Source: CAWCVR01 sp963799105 (GTDB lineage: Bacteria; Acidobacteriota; Terriglobia; Bryobacterales; Bryobacteraceae). From it: a stretch of DNA of 64,000 nucleotides. The DNA is taken from positions 558,001-622,000 of the forward strand of contig CAWCVR010000002.1 of NCBI GenBank assembly GCA_963799105.1, given 5' to 3'. Made by a program: the position numbers and the translations under genes. Positions 43,135 to 52,758 of the stretch are shown piece by piece (within the stretch, counting starts at the first letter, position 1; the number at the start of each line of letters is the position of its first letter). Under the pieces are notes generated by a model, which saw only the letters and a program-made list of their open reading frames with translations, did not search any database and was not told where the DNA came from.

Positions 43135-46100
43135 ATGCATTCCTGTGCCAAGATAATGGAAGCATGTGAACGCACGACAACGTGGCTTCGTATTTCAGCC
43201 GGACAGTGGAGTCTTCGGTCACATCTTGATCTGACTTCCGTGCAACATCGAGCGGCGGAGCGCTTTAGGATCGACTTTGCGGCACAGGCTCCAGGCCCAC
43301 CGGCCCGGGCCGGGTGGCAGCGTGCGGCCGTCATGCTGGTGCTTGCCGGAGTCATAGCCCGCGCCCAGCCCGCCACGGCCAACCCGGCCCCATTACCCCT
43401 CCTGACCACGGCGCATATGGCCCACAGCATGACCGCGGAGGAAGCGGCTCGCGGCTATCCCGTGCTGTTGCGCGCGGTGGCGACCTACTACGATCCCTAT
43501 ATCGACCCGAGACACGCTGCGTTGTTCGTTCTGGATGAGACCGGCGGCATCATGGTCGCTTTGCCGCGGTTGCCGGTACTGCCCATTCACGCCGGCACAC
43601 TGGTCGAGATCCGGGGCGTGACCGGTGGGGGAGACTTCGCGCCGCTGGTGGAACATGGCCAGGTACGCGTGATCGGAGAGTCCCGTCTTCCCAGGGAAGC
43701 TCCCCGCGCCAGCCTCGGACAATTGATAAGTGGGGAGACTGATGGGCAATGGGTGGAAGTCGAGGGCGTCGTCCACTCAGTTCGGGAGACTGGGTTGAAC
43801 GTCACCTTGGATCTTGCCCTGATAGACGGTGCGGTGAGCGCCACGACCCGGAGGCAACCGGGCGAGGACTACGGCCCCTTGATTGACGCCAAAGTGAGGA
43901 TTCACGCCAACGTCGCTCCTTTTTTCAACGCCTACCTCCAGTTGTCCGGAGCCCACCTGTTCTTCCCTTCCATGGCGCAGGTGGCTGTCGAAGAGCCCGC
44001 GGTGCCCGATCCTTTCGGCTTGCCCGTCCGCACCATTGGCAGCCTGCTTCGCTACGAGCCGAACATCACGTTTCGCCACCGGGTACACGTGCGTGGGCGG
44101 GTCACGCTGCATTGGCCCGGCCGTACTCTCTGCATCCAGGACGCGACCCAGGGGCTCTGCGCCCAGACCGCCCAGACCACGCCGCTGGGCGCCGGAGACG
44201 TGGTCGATGTGGCCGGTTTCCCGGCTGGCGGCGGGTTCACGCCCACCATGACGAACGCCACATTCCGGCTGGCGGGAGCCGGTCAGCCAGTTCTTCCCGT
44301 GCCGGTTACGGCCGCGCAGGCCATGCGAGGCGATCACGACTCGGCGCTGGTCCAGGTGGAGGGCCGGTTGATCGGCCTGGACAACACAGCCGCGGAACCC
44401 GCGCTGTCCATCCGCTCGGGAAGCACGCTTTTCGCGGCTGTGCTGCCAAGAACCATGACCGGCAATGCGGTTCCGCATCTGAGCGAAGGCAGCCGGCTCC
44501 GCATTACGGGGATCTGTTCGGTGCAAGTGGATGCCCAGCAGATGGCGGTTGGAGAGGGCGTTATGCGGCCCGCGTCGTTTCGCATCCTGCTGCGCTCGCC
44601 CGGCAACGTCGTCATTTTGGAACAGGCCCCCTGGTGGAACCGGGAGCGCTCCCTGGCTGCGCTCGCCGTGGTCGGGTTGGTGGCCATGAGCGTGTTCGCC
44701 TGGGTGCTGCTGCTGCGCAAGCGGGTGGGCGAGCAGACGGCCGCCATTGCCCTCGAAAAGGAACGCTACCGCTCGCTGGTGGACCACGCCCCCGATATCG
44801 TCTTCGCCTCGGGCCTGGATGGCAACCTGACCTCGGTGAATCCCGCAGCCGAGATTCTCCTGGGCTACACCCAGGAGGAGCTGCTGGGACGGAACATCTG
44901 GGACCTGATTCCCGCCGATCGGCGGGAGGCGGTCAGGGAACACACGCGGCGTCTGATTGCGGGCGAGTCTCCCGTGCCGCTGGAATGCGAGGTCCAGGCG
45001 AAGGGTGGCGGGACGCTGGTCGTCGAGGTCAACCTCAGCATCATGCGCAAAAACGGCAAGCCGGTGACCGTGCACGGAATCCTGCGCGATGCCACGGCCC
45101 GCCACCGGCTGGAGGAACAACTGCTGCAGGCGCAAAAAATGGAGGCCATCGGACGCCTGGCCGGCGGCGTCGCCCACGACTTCAACAACCTCTTGACCGT
45201 CATCAACGGCTACAGCGACATGTTCCTCAGGGAGCTTGCGGAAGACGATCCGCACCGGCCGGGGATCGAGGAGATCCGCGACGCCGGCGAGTGCGCGGCC
45301 GCGATCACCAAGCAGTTGCTCACTTTCGGACGGCGCCAGATCGGCTCCCCTCGCCCGCTCGATCTCAACGCCCTGATCCGCGGCGCCGAGCGCATGCTGC
45401 AGCGGCTCATCGACGAGGATATCCGGCTCGAAACCGACCTCGACCCGGCGCTCGAACCGGTCGAGGCCGACCCCGGCCAGATGAACCAGTTGCTGCTCAA
45501 CCTGTCGGTCAACGCTCGGGATGCCATGCCGGACGGCGGCAGGCTCGTCATCGCCACCGCCAACGCGCGTTTCGATTCCGGGAACGCACCTCCGGATTGC
45601 CAGCCCGGCGCCTACGTGAAGTTGACCGTGGCCGATACCGGCGCCGGCATGAACCAGGAAACCATGCGGCATCTCTTCGAGCCCTTCTTCACCACCAAGC
45701 CCACCGGACTGGGAACCGGGCTCGGACTGGCTACCGTCTACGCCATCGTCAAGCAGGGCGGCGGTTCCATCCGCGTGGATAGCGAGCCCGGTACGGGATG
45801 CCGCTTCGAGATTTACCTGCCGTGCGCCGAAGGCCCCGCCGAACCGGTTTCCCCGCCGAGCTTCGAGTTGCCCCAGGGCCAGCGGGATCTGACCGTGCTC
45901 GTGGTGGAAGACCAGGACAGCGTGCGCCGCCTCGCCTCCCACGCGCTCCACGCCTGCGGGTGCCGCGTCCTGGAAGCCGCCAGTGGCGATGAAGCGCTGC
46001 GCCTTGCCGAAGCGGTCCAGGGCGGATGCCAGCTCGTGGTGACCGATGTGGTTATGCCGGGCATGAGCGGCAAAGCCCTGGCCGAGCAACTGCGCACCCG

Positions 46101-46248
46101 CTGGCCGAAGATCAAGGTGCTCTTCATGTCCGGCTATCCCAACGAGGTGATTCTCCGCCGCGGATTGATGGACGGCGAAGTCAACTACCTGGAAAAGCCG
46201 TTCACCCCCGCCGAACTGGCGGCAAAGGTCCGCCAGGTGATGGGATGA
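43135..46248 (+). CDS. Hybrid sensor histidine kinase with a large periplasmic OB-like sensor region
   Basis: A 1037-residue hybrid kinase in the track of this frame; the true start may be internal (ATG 43333 precedes MLVLAGVIARAQP, a signal-peptide-like run). Residues 85-500 are extracytoplasmic and contain three similar units with a VEVEGVV or VRIHANV beta pattern, like OB-fold ligand domains. A single helix near 506-526 (LAALAVVGLVAMSVFAWVLLL) precedes a PAS domain (VFASGLDGNLTSVNPAAEILLGYT), the His in GGVAHDFNNLLTVING, the ATPase (LLNLSVNARDAMPDGG; GTGLGLATVYAIV) and a receiver domain with VTDVVMPGMSG. Ligand unknown; no partner gene is adjacent. Confidence 0.88.
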   Translation: MHSCAKIMEACERTTTWLRISAGQWSLRSHLDLTSVQHRAAERFRIDFAAQAPGPPARAGWQRAAVMLVLAGVIARAQPATANPAPLPLLTTAHMAHSMTAEEAARGYPVLLRAVATYYDPYIDPRHAALFVLDETGGIMVALPRLPVLPIHAGTLVEIRGVTGGGDFAPLVEHGQVRVIGESRLPREAPRASLGQLISGETDGQWVEVEGVVHSVRETGLNVTLDLALIDGAVSATTRRQPGEDYGPLIDAKVRIHANVAPFFNAYLQLSGAHLFFPSMAQVAVEEPAVPDPFGLPVRTIGSLLRYEPNITFRHRVHVRGRVTLHWPGRTLCIQDATQGLCAQTAQTTPLGAGDVVDVAGFPAGGGFTPTMTNATFRLAGAGQPVLPVPVTAAQAMRGDHDSALVQVEGRLIGLDNTAAEPALSIRSGSTLFAAVLPRTMTGNAVPHLSEGSRLRITGICSVQVDAQQMAVGEGVMRPASFRILLRSPGNVVILEQAPWWNRERSLAALAVVGLVAMSVFAWVLLLRKRVGEQTAAIALEKERYRSLVDHAPDIVFASGLDGNLTSVNPAAEILLGYTQEELLGRNIWDLIPADRREAVREHTRRLIAGESPVPLECEVQAKGGGTLVVEVNLSIMRKNGKPVTVHGILRDATARHRLEEQLLQAQKMEAIGRLAGGVAHDFNNLLTVINGYSDMFLRELAEDDPHRPGIEEIRDAGECAAAITKQLLTFGRRQIGSPRPLDLNALIRGAERMLQRLIDEDIRLETDLDPALEPVEADPGQMNQLLLNLSVNARDAMPDGGRLVIATANARFDSGNAPPDCQPGAYVKLTVADTGAGMNQETMRHLFEPFFTTKPTGLGTGLGLATVYAIVKQGGGSIRVDSEPGTGCRFEIYLPCAEGPAEPVSPPSFELPQGQRDLTVLVVEDQDSVRRLASHALHACGCRVLEAASGDEALRLAEAVQGGCQLVVTDVVMPGMSGKALAEQLRTRWPKIKVLFMSGYPNEVILRRGLMDGEVNYLEKPFTPAELAAKVRQVMG

Positions 46249-46261
46249 CTTCCCCGCCGCG

Positions 46262-47518
46262 TCAGTTGGCCTTGGCCACTTCGACGGCGAAGACGTAGGT
46301 GGGGCCGAACATGTTCGAGCGGAAGACCACCCACTTCTGGTCGGGCGTGAAGCTGACGTTGGGCTCGAGGCGGTAGTTGTGCTTGGACATGTTCACCAGG
46401 CGCTCGGAGTGGAACACGCCCGCATCCACGAACCCGGGCAGGCGGATGCCGTCGCGGTTGGGGAATAGTTCGGGGCGGAACAGGTAGATCCACTTGCCAT
46501 CGCGGGCGCGGGCCACCTGGCCGGTATCGCCGCCATCGCCGCAGAACAGCGTGCCATCGCGGGTGACGTTGAAGTGGATGGACCACTCGTCGCGGTCCAG
46601 ATGGTACCAGGTGCGCGCGCCGGTTTCCACGTTGTAGGCCGCCAGCCAGAAGACCTCGCCGCGCGGCGTCTGCAAGTCGTACCAGATGGTCTTGCCGTCG
46701 GGGCTCCAGAACTCGTGGCCGAAAATCTCCATGGTCATGGTGCGGGTGTGGATCTGGGTGAGGTGGGAGCCGTCGGTACGAATGGTCCAGATGCGGTCCA
46801 CCTTGTGCCAGGGGCCTTCGTGGCAGAACAGCAGCAGGGTGGGGTCGGTGGGCGAGAACTGCATGTGGCCCAGCCAGTCTGTGCCGTTGTGGATGACGCG
46901 CGTCTGGCCGGTCTTGATATCGATGACGAAGAGGCCCATGGGATAGTGCGCCGCCAGGCGTTCCTCCATCATCTGCGCCTTGTTCGCCGGCTGGACGAGT
47001 TGCTGCGGCGCTTGCGGGCGGTTGGGATTGTAGTCCGGCCCTTTGAGGTCGGTGAATGCGCCCGCCAGCAGGGTTTCGTCGGCATTGACGGTGGAGATGG
47101 ACGCCCCGGTGCCGAGCTTGGGCAAGGTGGCGATCTCGCGCGTCGCGCCGGTATCCGCGTCGGCTGCGCAGACCGTGGCGTTGTCCTTGATGTAATAGAC
47201 GTTCTGCGTCTTGAAGCCGGCGATGACGGCGCGCACCCTGCCGGTCGCAAGCTGGCGGGTGGCATGCGTCGCCAGGTCGAGCACCGAGATGCCCTGCGGC
47301 GTTGTGTACACCAGCTTCTTGTGGTCCGCGGTGTACCCGTTCTGGTTGAAGTACAGGCTGGCGCTGTCGGGCTCGTCCGTGAGCCTGACGACACGGTGGC
47401 CGGTATCGGGATCGATCCAGGTCTTAGGCGGCTGTTTGGCGGCGTCTTGAGCGTGCAGAAGGAACGGAAGGCAGAGGACGGCGGCCGCGGCGATGCGCGT
47501 GTGCGTGACTCCAGTCAT
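46262..47518 (-). CDS. Secreted PL22-type oligogalacturonate lyase
   Basis: A 418-residue exported propeller protein resembling oligogalacturonate lyase (polysaccharide lyase family 22), which cleaves unsaturated and short oligogalacturonates from pectin. Residues 1-24 are the signal peptide (HTRIAAAAVLCLPFLLHAQ). Family features are WIDPDTGHRVVRLTDEP, ASLYFNQNGYTADHKKLVYTTP, MGLFVIDIKTGQTRVIH, the metal-site region IFGHEFWSPDGKTIWYD and DRDEWSIHFNVTRDGTLFCGDGG. I set the start at 47518 because the upstream frame looks non-coding. Neighbouring GH2, GH3 and GH9 genes fit a plant-polymer lifestyle. Confidence 0.85.
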   Translation of the reverse strand: MTGVTHTRIAAAAVLCLPFLLHAQDAAKQPPKTWIDPDTGHRVVRLTDEPDSASLYFNQNGYTADHKKLVYTTPQGISVLDLATHATRQLATGRVRAVIAGFKTQNVYYIKDNATVCAADADTGATREIATLPKLGTGASISTVNADETLLAGAFTDLKGPDYNPNRPQAPQQLVQPANKAQMMEERLAAHYPMGLFVIDIKTGQTRVIHNGTDWLGHMQFSPTDPTLLLFCHEGPWHKVDRIWTIRTDGSHLTQIHTRTMTMEIFGHEFWSPDGKTIWYDLQTPRGEVFWLAAYNVETGARTWYHLDRDEWSIHFNVTRDGTLFCGDGGDTGQVARARDGKWIYLFRPELFPNRDGIRLPGFVDAGVFHSERLVNMSKHNYRLEPNVSFTPDQKWVVFRSNMFGPTYVFAVEVAKAN

Positions 47519-47592
47519 GGTACGTAGGGCGTCGCGGCGGGAGCCCACGTTACCGCAAGAGCCGAATAGGTTGCATGGGCGCGGGGCGGGAG

Positions 47593-48039
47593 CTAGCCCG
47601 CGGCGGACCGCTTGGCCATACGCCGCTGCAAATCTTCTTCGGACACCTCCTCGAGGTGCGTGCCGATCCACCACTGGATGCCGTTCACGCTGGAGACTGC
47701 GCCGGCGCGGTCGCCCCAAATCTGATCGGCGGGTTCGTGGATCGACTTCGCTCCGCTCGCAATGGCGCGCTTGTACACGGCATCCGCGTCACCTACATAC
47801 ATGAAGAGCATGGCGGTGACGGGTTTCATGTCGCCGCTGACCTGGCCCAGCATCAGCATGGACGTGCCGATCTTCAACGTAGCGTGCATGACGGAGCCGT
47901 TCGGGAGCCTGGAAACATGAATCGCCTGGGCGTCGAAAGCGGCCTTCGCGAACTCGACTTCCTTCTCGGCATCGGCCACCAGCAGATAAGCCGTAAGCGT
48001 GTGGAACCCCTCGGGAATCGGTTGAACCTGGTTTGCCAT
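47593..48039 (-). CDS. VOC-superfamily protein (PhnB/glyoxalase-like)
   Basis: A 148-residue vicinal-oxygen-chelate protein: GFHTLTAYLLVADAEKEVEFAKAAFDAQ at the start and SVMHATLKIGTSMLMLGQVSGDMKPVTAMLFMYVGDADAVYKRAIASGAKSI in the middle, then EPADQIWGDRAGAVSSVNGIQWWIGTH. This is the PhnB/glyoxalase-like layout with two beta-alpha-beta-beta-beta units in one chain. Substrate is not deducible. It stands alone, in the same direction as the PL22 gene but about 75 bp upstream of it. Confidence 0.8.
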   Translation of the reverse strand: MANQVQPIPEGFHTLTAYLLVADAEKEVEFAKAAFDAQAIHVSRLPNGSVMHATLKIGTSMLMLGQVSGDMKPVTAMLFMYVGDADAVYKRAIASGAKSIHEPADQIWGDRAGAVSSVNGIQWWIGTHLEEVSEEDLQRRMAKRSAAG

Positions 48040-48103
48040 AAGGCTATTCTCGCCGAATCGAGGGTGCGCGAGGTTGTAAAAAGTTGAGGTTCACGCCGGC
48101 GTG

Positions 48104-48414
48104 ATGTGGGGCAGGTTGTCAACCTGGATAGCGTCGGGTTGTTAACCAGCCTTCGGACCCTCGCACAAAGCCGCCGGTATCCGTTTGCGATCCCGCAGTG
48201 GGCCGATTGCCGGGTGCCCGCGGGCGGGGCCGCGGGATGCCATCCCGATGCGGCACTACGTTTCCAACGGCCGGACAGCCTGCATTTGCCGCGGAAAGGA
48301 CCCCGTGGTCCGCGCGGGACGCCCCGTCCCGATCTTCGCTCGCAGATTCAGGTACTTGCAATTGGCGAGAAGCCGGCCAGGGGGCCGGCTGCGGGCGAGG
48401 GCGTCCGCCCCACA
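48104..48414. repeat. Divergent, longer copy of the TGTGGGGC...GCCCCACA repeat superfamily
   Basis: Begins TGTGGGGCAGGTTGTCAACCTGG and ends GTCCGCCCCACA. Between lie GGGTTGTTAACC, CCCGCGGGCGGGGCCGCGG and the segment GGACCCCGTGGTCCGCGCGG, which resembles the core of the 128-bp element. The stretch 48040-48453 has no gene; it separates the VOC gene from the LPS operon. Confidence 0.6.
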
Positions 48415-48453
48415 AAGGCTCGCGGCGCAGCGGGTTATACTGGGGTTACCCAC

Positions 48454-50778
48454 ATGCGAGGCACGCGCTGGCTCCTGCTGGTGGCGATCGCCGCAATCCT
48501 CGCCGGCGTCGGCCTCAAGTATCGAGAGCTACAACATTCAATGAGGGAGCAGGCACCTCCCAAGCCGAAGGCTCTGCCAAGCGACCTGCAATCGCTGAAT
48601 CAGGACTTCTATTCGGCGCGGAAAGGGCCCAACGATCCGTGCGCCCGGGTGGAGGTGGCCGCCCGCGAAACCAAGGCCATCCGGGATTCGCAGCATGTCA
48701 ACCTGGTCGGCGTGAAGCTCAAGCTGTCCAACAAGGGCTGTACCTCCTACGACCTGGTGGAGAGCGATGCGGCGACGCTTTTCCAGAACGAGAACCGCAT
48801 GTACTCCGAGGGCGCGGTCAAGATCACGCTCAACATGCCGGCGAAGGGGCAACCGGAACACACGCCGGTCTCGGTGGAGAGCTCGGGTGTGACGTTCGAT
48901 ACGGATACCGGCCGCGCCGAGACCGATAAGCCCACCCATTTCGCGTTCGAGCACGGCGACGGCCAGGCGGTCGGGGCGGTTTACGATCCCGCCGACCGGC
49001 ACCTGGAACTCAAGACCGCGGTGGAGGTGAACTGGCGGCCCATTGGGCCGAATGCCAAGCCCATGAAGATCGAGGCGGGCAACCTGGTATACCGCGAAGC
49101 CACCTCCGAGGTGTTTCTGACGCCCTGGGGACGAATGCAGCGTGGCGGAACGGCCATGGACGGCGAGAACGTGGTGATTCATTTGCAAGTGACCGACGAC
49201 GGCAAGACGGTTCACCACACGGTTCGCCAGATCCAGACGGATCACGCCCACGGCACGGAAGACGACACGCTTCGAAAGCGCAAACTCCAATACAGCGCGG
49301 ACCACGTGGTGGTGGACTACGGCGCCACCGGGCAGGTGCAGGCCATCGGAGCGCGGGGCAACGCGCGGCTGGTGTCCGCGGCGGAAACCGCCGAGACCAC
49401 GGTGACGGGCGACCACGTGGAGATGGCGTTCACCGTCGAGGCGGGTGAGAGTTATCTGGCGCGCGTGATGGCGGAGGGCCACGGCGAAGTCACGGCCAGG
49501 CCCTTGCCCATTCCAGGCCGCGAGTTGGGCGAAACGCACGTTCTGCACAGCGAGAACCTGGAGCTGAGGATGCGGCCGGGCGGGCGCGAGATCGAAAGCG
49601 TGTCCACGCACGCTCCCGGCACCCTGGAATTCCAGCCCAACCTGCCCACCCAGCACCATCGCGTGCTGGACGGCAGCCTGATGACGATCCTCTACGGGTC
49701 CGAGAACCGGCTGCAGCAATTCAACGTCAACGACGCCAAGACCCGGACCGATCCCACCGCCGAGGAGCGGAAACACAACCGCTCCGTGATTACGACGGCC
49801 AGCAAGGGCCTGATCGCGCATTTCGACCCCGCCACCGGCAAGATGAGTTCCACGGAGCAATTCGGCAACTTCACCTACAACGAGGGCGACCGCAAGGCCA
49901 GCGCCGCCAAGGCCGCGCTGGATAACGACGCCATCGTGCTGGAGACGGGGGCGCGCATGTCGGACGCGAGCGGGTCCACCCGCGGCGACCGCATCCGCAT
50001 GGATCAGCGCAGCGGCGACTTCACGGCCGAAGGCAACGTGAATTCCAGCCGCATGCCGGATCGCGATTCCGCGAAGAACTCGCAGATGCTGAACGGCGAC
50101 GAGCCGCTCAACGCCCAGGCCCGCAAGATGGATTCGCGCGATCAGAACCACGTCTTCCATTACGAGGGCAACGTGACGATGTGGCAGGGCGCCAACCGCA
50201 TCACCGCCGACACGGTGGATGTGGACCGCAGAAAGCGCGCGCTCAAGGCCGACGGTCACGTGGCGACCACCTTCTGGGACGAGCCGAAAAAGGAACCCGG
50301 CGAGAAGAGCGCCTCCGGGACCGCGGGCGCGAAAAAGACTTCCGTCAGGCCCGCGGTGTCGACGGTGGTGCGCGCGCCGCACCTCGCTTATACCGACGAC
50401 GACCGGCTGGCGGTTTACTCGGGCGGCGTCATTTTGGACCACCAGGAGATGCACGTCACCTGCGCGGACCTGCACGCCACTCTGGCGGATTCGAATGCCG
50501 ATTCCCGGCTGGAAAAAGCTTTCGCCGACGGCAGCGTGGCGATCCGCTGGACCAATCCGCCGCGCACGCGCGTGGGCACCAGCCAGCACGCCGAGTATTA
50601 CACCGGCGAGCAAAAAGTGGTCATGACCGGCGGCAGGCCGAAATTCGAGGATAGCTGCAAGGGCTCGACCGAAGGCGAAAATTTGACCTACTTTGCCAAC
50701 GATGATAGGCTGCTGGTTAATGGCAAGTCCGGGCAGCCTGCCCAAAGTCGAATCGATCGAGCCTGCAAGCAGCGGTAG
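48454..50778 (+). CDS. LptC/LptA-like LPS-export protein with multiple OstA-type domains
   Basis: A 774-residue protein with an N-terminal anchor helix (MRGTRWLLLVAIAAILAGVGL), followed by repeated beta-jellyroll (OstA/LptA/LptC-type) units. Examples are KPTHFAFEHGDGQAVGAVYDP, VFLTPWGRMQRGGTAMDGENVVI, VVVDYGATGQVQAIGARGNARLV and VFHYEGNVTMWQGANRITADTVDVDRRKRALKADGHV near the end, the last being the clearest LptA-type match. It would bridge lipopolysaccharide from the inner-membrane transporter across the periplasm, here in one chain. lptB starts one base after its stop, so the two are coupled. The ATG at 48454 is chosen for the anchor helix. Confidence 0.82.
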   Translation: MRGTRWLLLVAIAAILAGVGLKYRELQHSMREQAPPKPKALPSDLQSLNQDFYSARKGPNDPCARVEVAARETKAIRDSQHVNLVGVKLKLSNKGCTSYDLVESDAATLFQNENRMYSEGAVKITLNMPAKGQPEHTPVSVESSGVTFDTDTGRAETDKPTHFAFEHGDGQAVGAVYDPADRHLELKTAVEVNWRPIGPNAKPMKIEAGNLVYREATSEVFLTPWGRMQRGGTAMDGENVVIHLQVTDDGKTVHHTVRQIQTDHAHGTEDDTLRKRKLQYSADHVVVDYGATGQVQAIGARGNARLVSAAETAETTVTGDHVEMAFTVEAGESYLARVMAEGHGEVTARPLPIPGRELGETHVLHSENLELRMRPGGREIESVSTHAPGTLEFQPNLPTQHHRVLDGSLMTILYGSENRLQQFNVNDAKTRTDPTAEERKHNRSVITTASKGLIAHFDPATGKMSSTEQFGNFTYNEGDRKASAAKAALDNDAIVLETGARMSDASGSTRGDRIRMDQRSGDFTAEGNVNSSRMPDRDSAKNSQMLNGDEPLNAQARKMDSRDQNHVFHYEGNVTMWQGANRITADTVDVDRRKRALKADGHVATTFWDEPKKEPGEKSASGTAGAKKTSVRPAVSTVVRAPHLAYTDDDRLAVYSGGVILDHQEMHVTCADLHATLADSNADSRLEKAFADGSVAIRWTNPPRTRVGTSQHAEYYTGEQKVVMTGGRPKFEDSCKGSTEGENLTYFANDDRLLVNGKSGQPAQSRIDRACKQR

Positions 50779-50779
50779 G

Positions 50780-51508
50780 ATGAGCAAGCTGGAGACTGTA
50801 GGCATCTCCAAGAGCTACCGCGGACGGCGGGTTGTGGATGACGTGTCGGTGCACGTCCAGCAGGGCGAAGTGGTGGGGTTGCTGGGTCCCAACGGCGCCG
50901 GCAAGACCACCTCGTTCTACATGATCGTGGGGCTGATCAGCCCGGATGCGGGCCGCATTCTGGTGGACGATCGGGACATCACCGGCCTGCCCATGTACCA
51001 GCGGGCCAAGCGCGGTATCAGCTATCTTCCGCAGGAAGCTTCGGTGTTCCGCAAGCTCACGGTGGAAGACAACCTCATGGCCATTCTGGAGACGCTGCCG
51101 CTGCGGTCGCGCGAGCGGCGCCAGAGGATGGAACAACTGATCGACCAGTTGGGCCTCGAAAAAGTTCGCACCAGCAAAGCCTTCATGCTGTCGGGCGGCG
51201 AGCGGCGGCGCGTGGAGATCGCCCGCTCGCTGGTGATCGACCCCAGCTTTCTGCTCCTGGACGAGCCGTTTTCGGGCATCGATCCCATTCAGGTGCTGGA
51301 GTTGCAACGGATCATCTTCGAATTGAAGCGCACGGGGATCGGAATCCTCATCACCGATCACAACGTTCACGAGACGCTGATGGTGACCGATCGCGCCTAC
51401 ATCATCAACAACGGCCGGATCTTCCGCGCCGGCAGTCCGGAAGCCCTGGAGCGCGACCCCGAGGTGAAGCGCATTTACCTGGGCGAATCCTTCACGCTGC
51501 GCGTGTGA
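50780..51508 (+). CDS. lptB: LPS-export ABC transporter ATP-binding protein LptB
   Basis: A 242-residue ABC ATPase of the LptB type. The start MSKLETVGISKSYRGRRVVDDVS leads to Walker A LLGPNGAGKTTSFYMIVGLI, the LptB-specific stretch ITGLPMYQRAKRGISYLPQEASVFRKLTVEDNL, signature LSGGERRRVEIARSL, Walker B LLLDEPFSGIDP and the H-loop ITDHNVHETL. It powers extraction of LPS from the inner membrane with LptFG, whose genes are not in this window. The start is one base from the stop of the LptC/A-like gene. Confidence 0.96.
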   Translation: MSKLETVGISKSYRGRRVVDDVSVHVQQGEVVGLLGPNGAGKTTSFYMIVGLISPDAGRILVDDRDITGLPMYQRAKRGISYLPQEASVFRKLTVEDNLMAILETLPLRSRERRQRMEQLIDQLGLEKVRTSKAFMLSGGERRRVEIARSLVIDPSFLLLDEPFSGIDPIQVLELQRIIFELKRTGIGILITDHNVHETLMVTDRAYIINNGRIFRAGSPEALERDPEVKRIYLGESFTLRV

Positions 51509-51511
51509 TTT

Positions 51512-52147
51512 GTGCGAAAACTCATGAGACCACTATTCCTGCTATTGATCGCGGCCGCGCTGCTTCCGGCGCAACCCGTCTCGTTCGGATTGAAGGGTGG
51601 AGTTCCGCTGACGGATTTCATTAGTGCGGTGGGGAGTAGTTCCGGCCTGAGCGCCGTCGAACACCCCCAGCGATACTTGCTGGGCCCGACGGTGGAGTTG
51701 AAGCTGCCGTTGAGCTTCGCCGTGGAGGCCGACGTTCTGTACCGCCGACTGAACTACCAGACCGTCGGAACCACTGTGGCGGCCACCGGCGCCGGCCTGG
51801 TCACCAGCAACGACTGGGAGTTCCCCGTGCTTCTGAAGTACCGCTTTGCCGGCAAGAAGTTCGTGCGGCCGTACGCCGACGCGGGGGTGGCGTTCGACCG
51901 CCTGCAAGGGTTGACCGATACCGTCGCCAACACCGTGGGCACTCTCACGAACTCCGCTTCCACCGGGCTGAAAAACTCGGGGACCATAGGCGCGGTAATG
52001 GGCGCGGGCCTGGACTTTCACGTGCTGGTGCTGCACATCTCCCCGGAAATCCGTTACACGCGCTGGACGTCGCAGCATTTCAACCTGACGAATGTGCTGG
52101 CGAGCCAGGAGAACCAGGCGGAGTTCATGGTCGGGTTCACGTTCTGA
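51512..52147 (+). CDS. Outer-membrane beta-barrel protein
   Basis: A 211-residue exported protein. The signal peptide is MRKLMRPLFLLLIAAALLPAQ (ATG 51524 is an alternative start). The mature part alternates hydrophobic beta segments (SFGLKGGVPLTDF, LLGPTVELKLPLSFAVEADVLYRRL, WEFPVLLKYRFAGKKFVRPYADAGVAF, LDFHVLVLHISPEIRYTRW) and ends in the aromatic C-terminal strand FMVGFTF typical of outer-membrane barrels. It follows lptB by three bases and may share its transcript. Specific function unknown. Confidence 0.78.
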   Translation: MRKLMRPLFLLLIAAALLPAQPVSFGLKGGVPLTDFISAVGSSSGLSAVEHPQRYLLGPTVELKLPLSFAVEADVLYRRLNYQTVGTTVAATGAGLVTSNDWEFPVLLKYRFAGKKFVRPYADAGVAFDRLQGLTDTVANTVGTLTNSASTGLKNSGTIGAVMGAGLDFHVLVLHISPEIRYTRWTSQHFNLTNVLASQENQAEFMVGFTF

Positions 52148-52482
52148 TTGCAAGCGCGCCGGCGGCTGGTGCGGCGCGGCCGGAGCATCTGCCGGACAAC
52201 CTTCTCGGACCGACGCCAGCCGCCACGCCGGAGCCAGCAGGCCGCTGGCCTCGATCTTCCGCAGCTGGTTTGTTCGCGGAACGAAAGTCAGATCAGCCAT
52301 TCAGGTCCGGATAGCGGGCAATAACGGTAGCCATTTGGACATTACCTCAGGTTCGCGGAGGCATCAAGCGAAATGCCGAACGGGCTGGGTCCGACCGAAA
52401 CGGCTGTCGTGGACAGAAGGGGATCTCGCGACAGCAATCGCCTGGACGGAGTCTACGGCACCACGCGGTTGTCGCAAGCAGC
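52148..52482. other. 335-bp gap without a supported gene
   Basis: No convincing frame. A minus-strand piece near 52205-52300 (MADLTFVPRTNQLRKIEASGLL) reads like protein but cannot be assigned. This may be more decayed coding sequence continuous with the relic that follows. Confidence 0.4.
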
Positions 52483-52750
52483 TCACGAGGCTGCTTTGCC
52501 CGGATCGTCGCCACTGAGGCGCTGCAGCATGTCTTCGACGCGGTGGCGGCTGACTTCGAGGCGCACGCCTGTGTTCAGCACGACCTCGGCCACGCCGCCG
52601 ATCAGTGGCAGGGCTTCAGCGGGCTGCGAGGCCGTCGCCCCTGGCAGACGCGGTTGACGGGCTTGAGCAGGTAGTCGACTGCGCACAGCTCAAACGCATC
52701 GACGGCAGATCGTTCGTAAGCGGTGCAGAAGATGATTCTGGGGCGAGGGG
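52483..52750 (-). pseudogene. Relic of a LytTR-type response regulator
   Basis: Two minus-strand frames show the order of a LytTR regulator with a deletion between them. About 52745-52650 gives PRIIFCTAYERSAVDAFELCAVDYLLKPV, the final third of a receiver domain. About 52608-52513 gives ALPLIGGVAEVVLNTGVRLEVSRHRVEDMLQRL, the last strands of a LytTR DNA-binding domain. The receiver start, the linker and most of LytTR are missing, so it is not functional. Confidence 0.7.
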
Positions 52751-52758
52751 TTGGAAGA

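Noticed and set aside
43777..46089. A 770-codon minus-strand frame
   Set aside because: Antisense of the second histidine kinase with His/Arg/Gly-rich composition.
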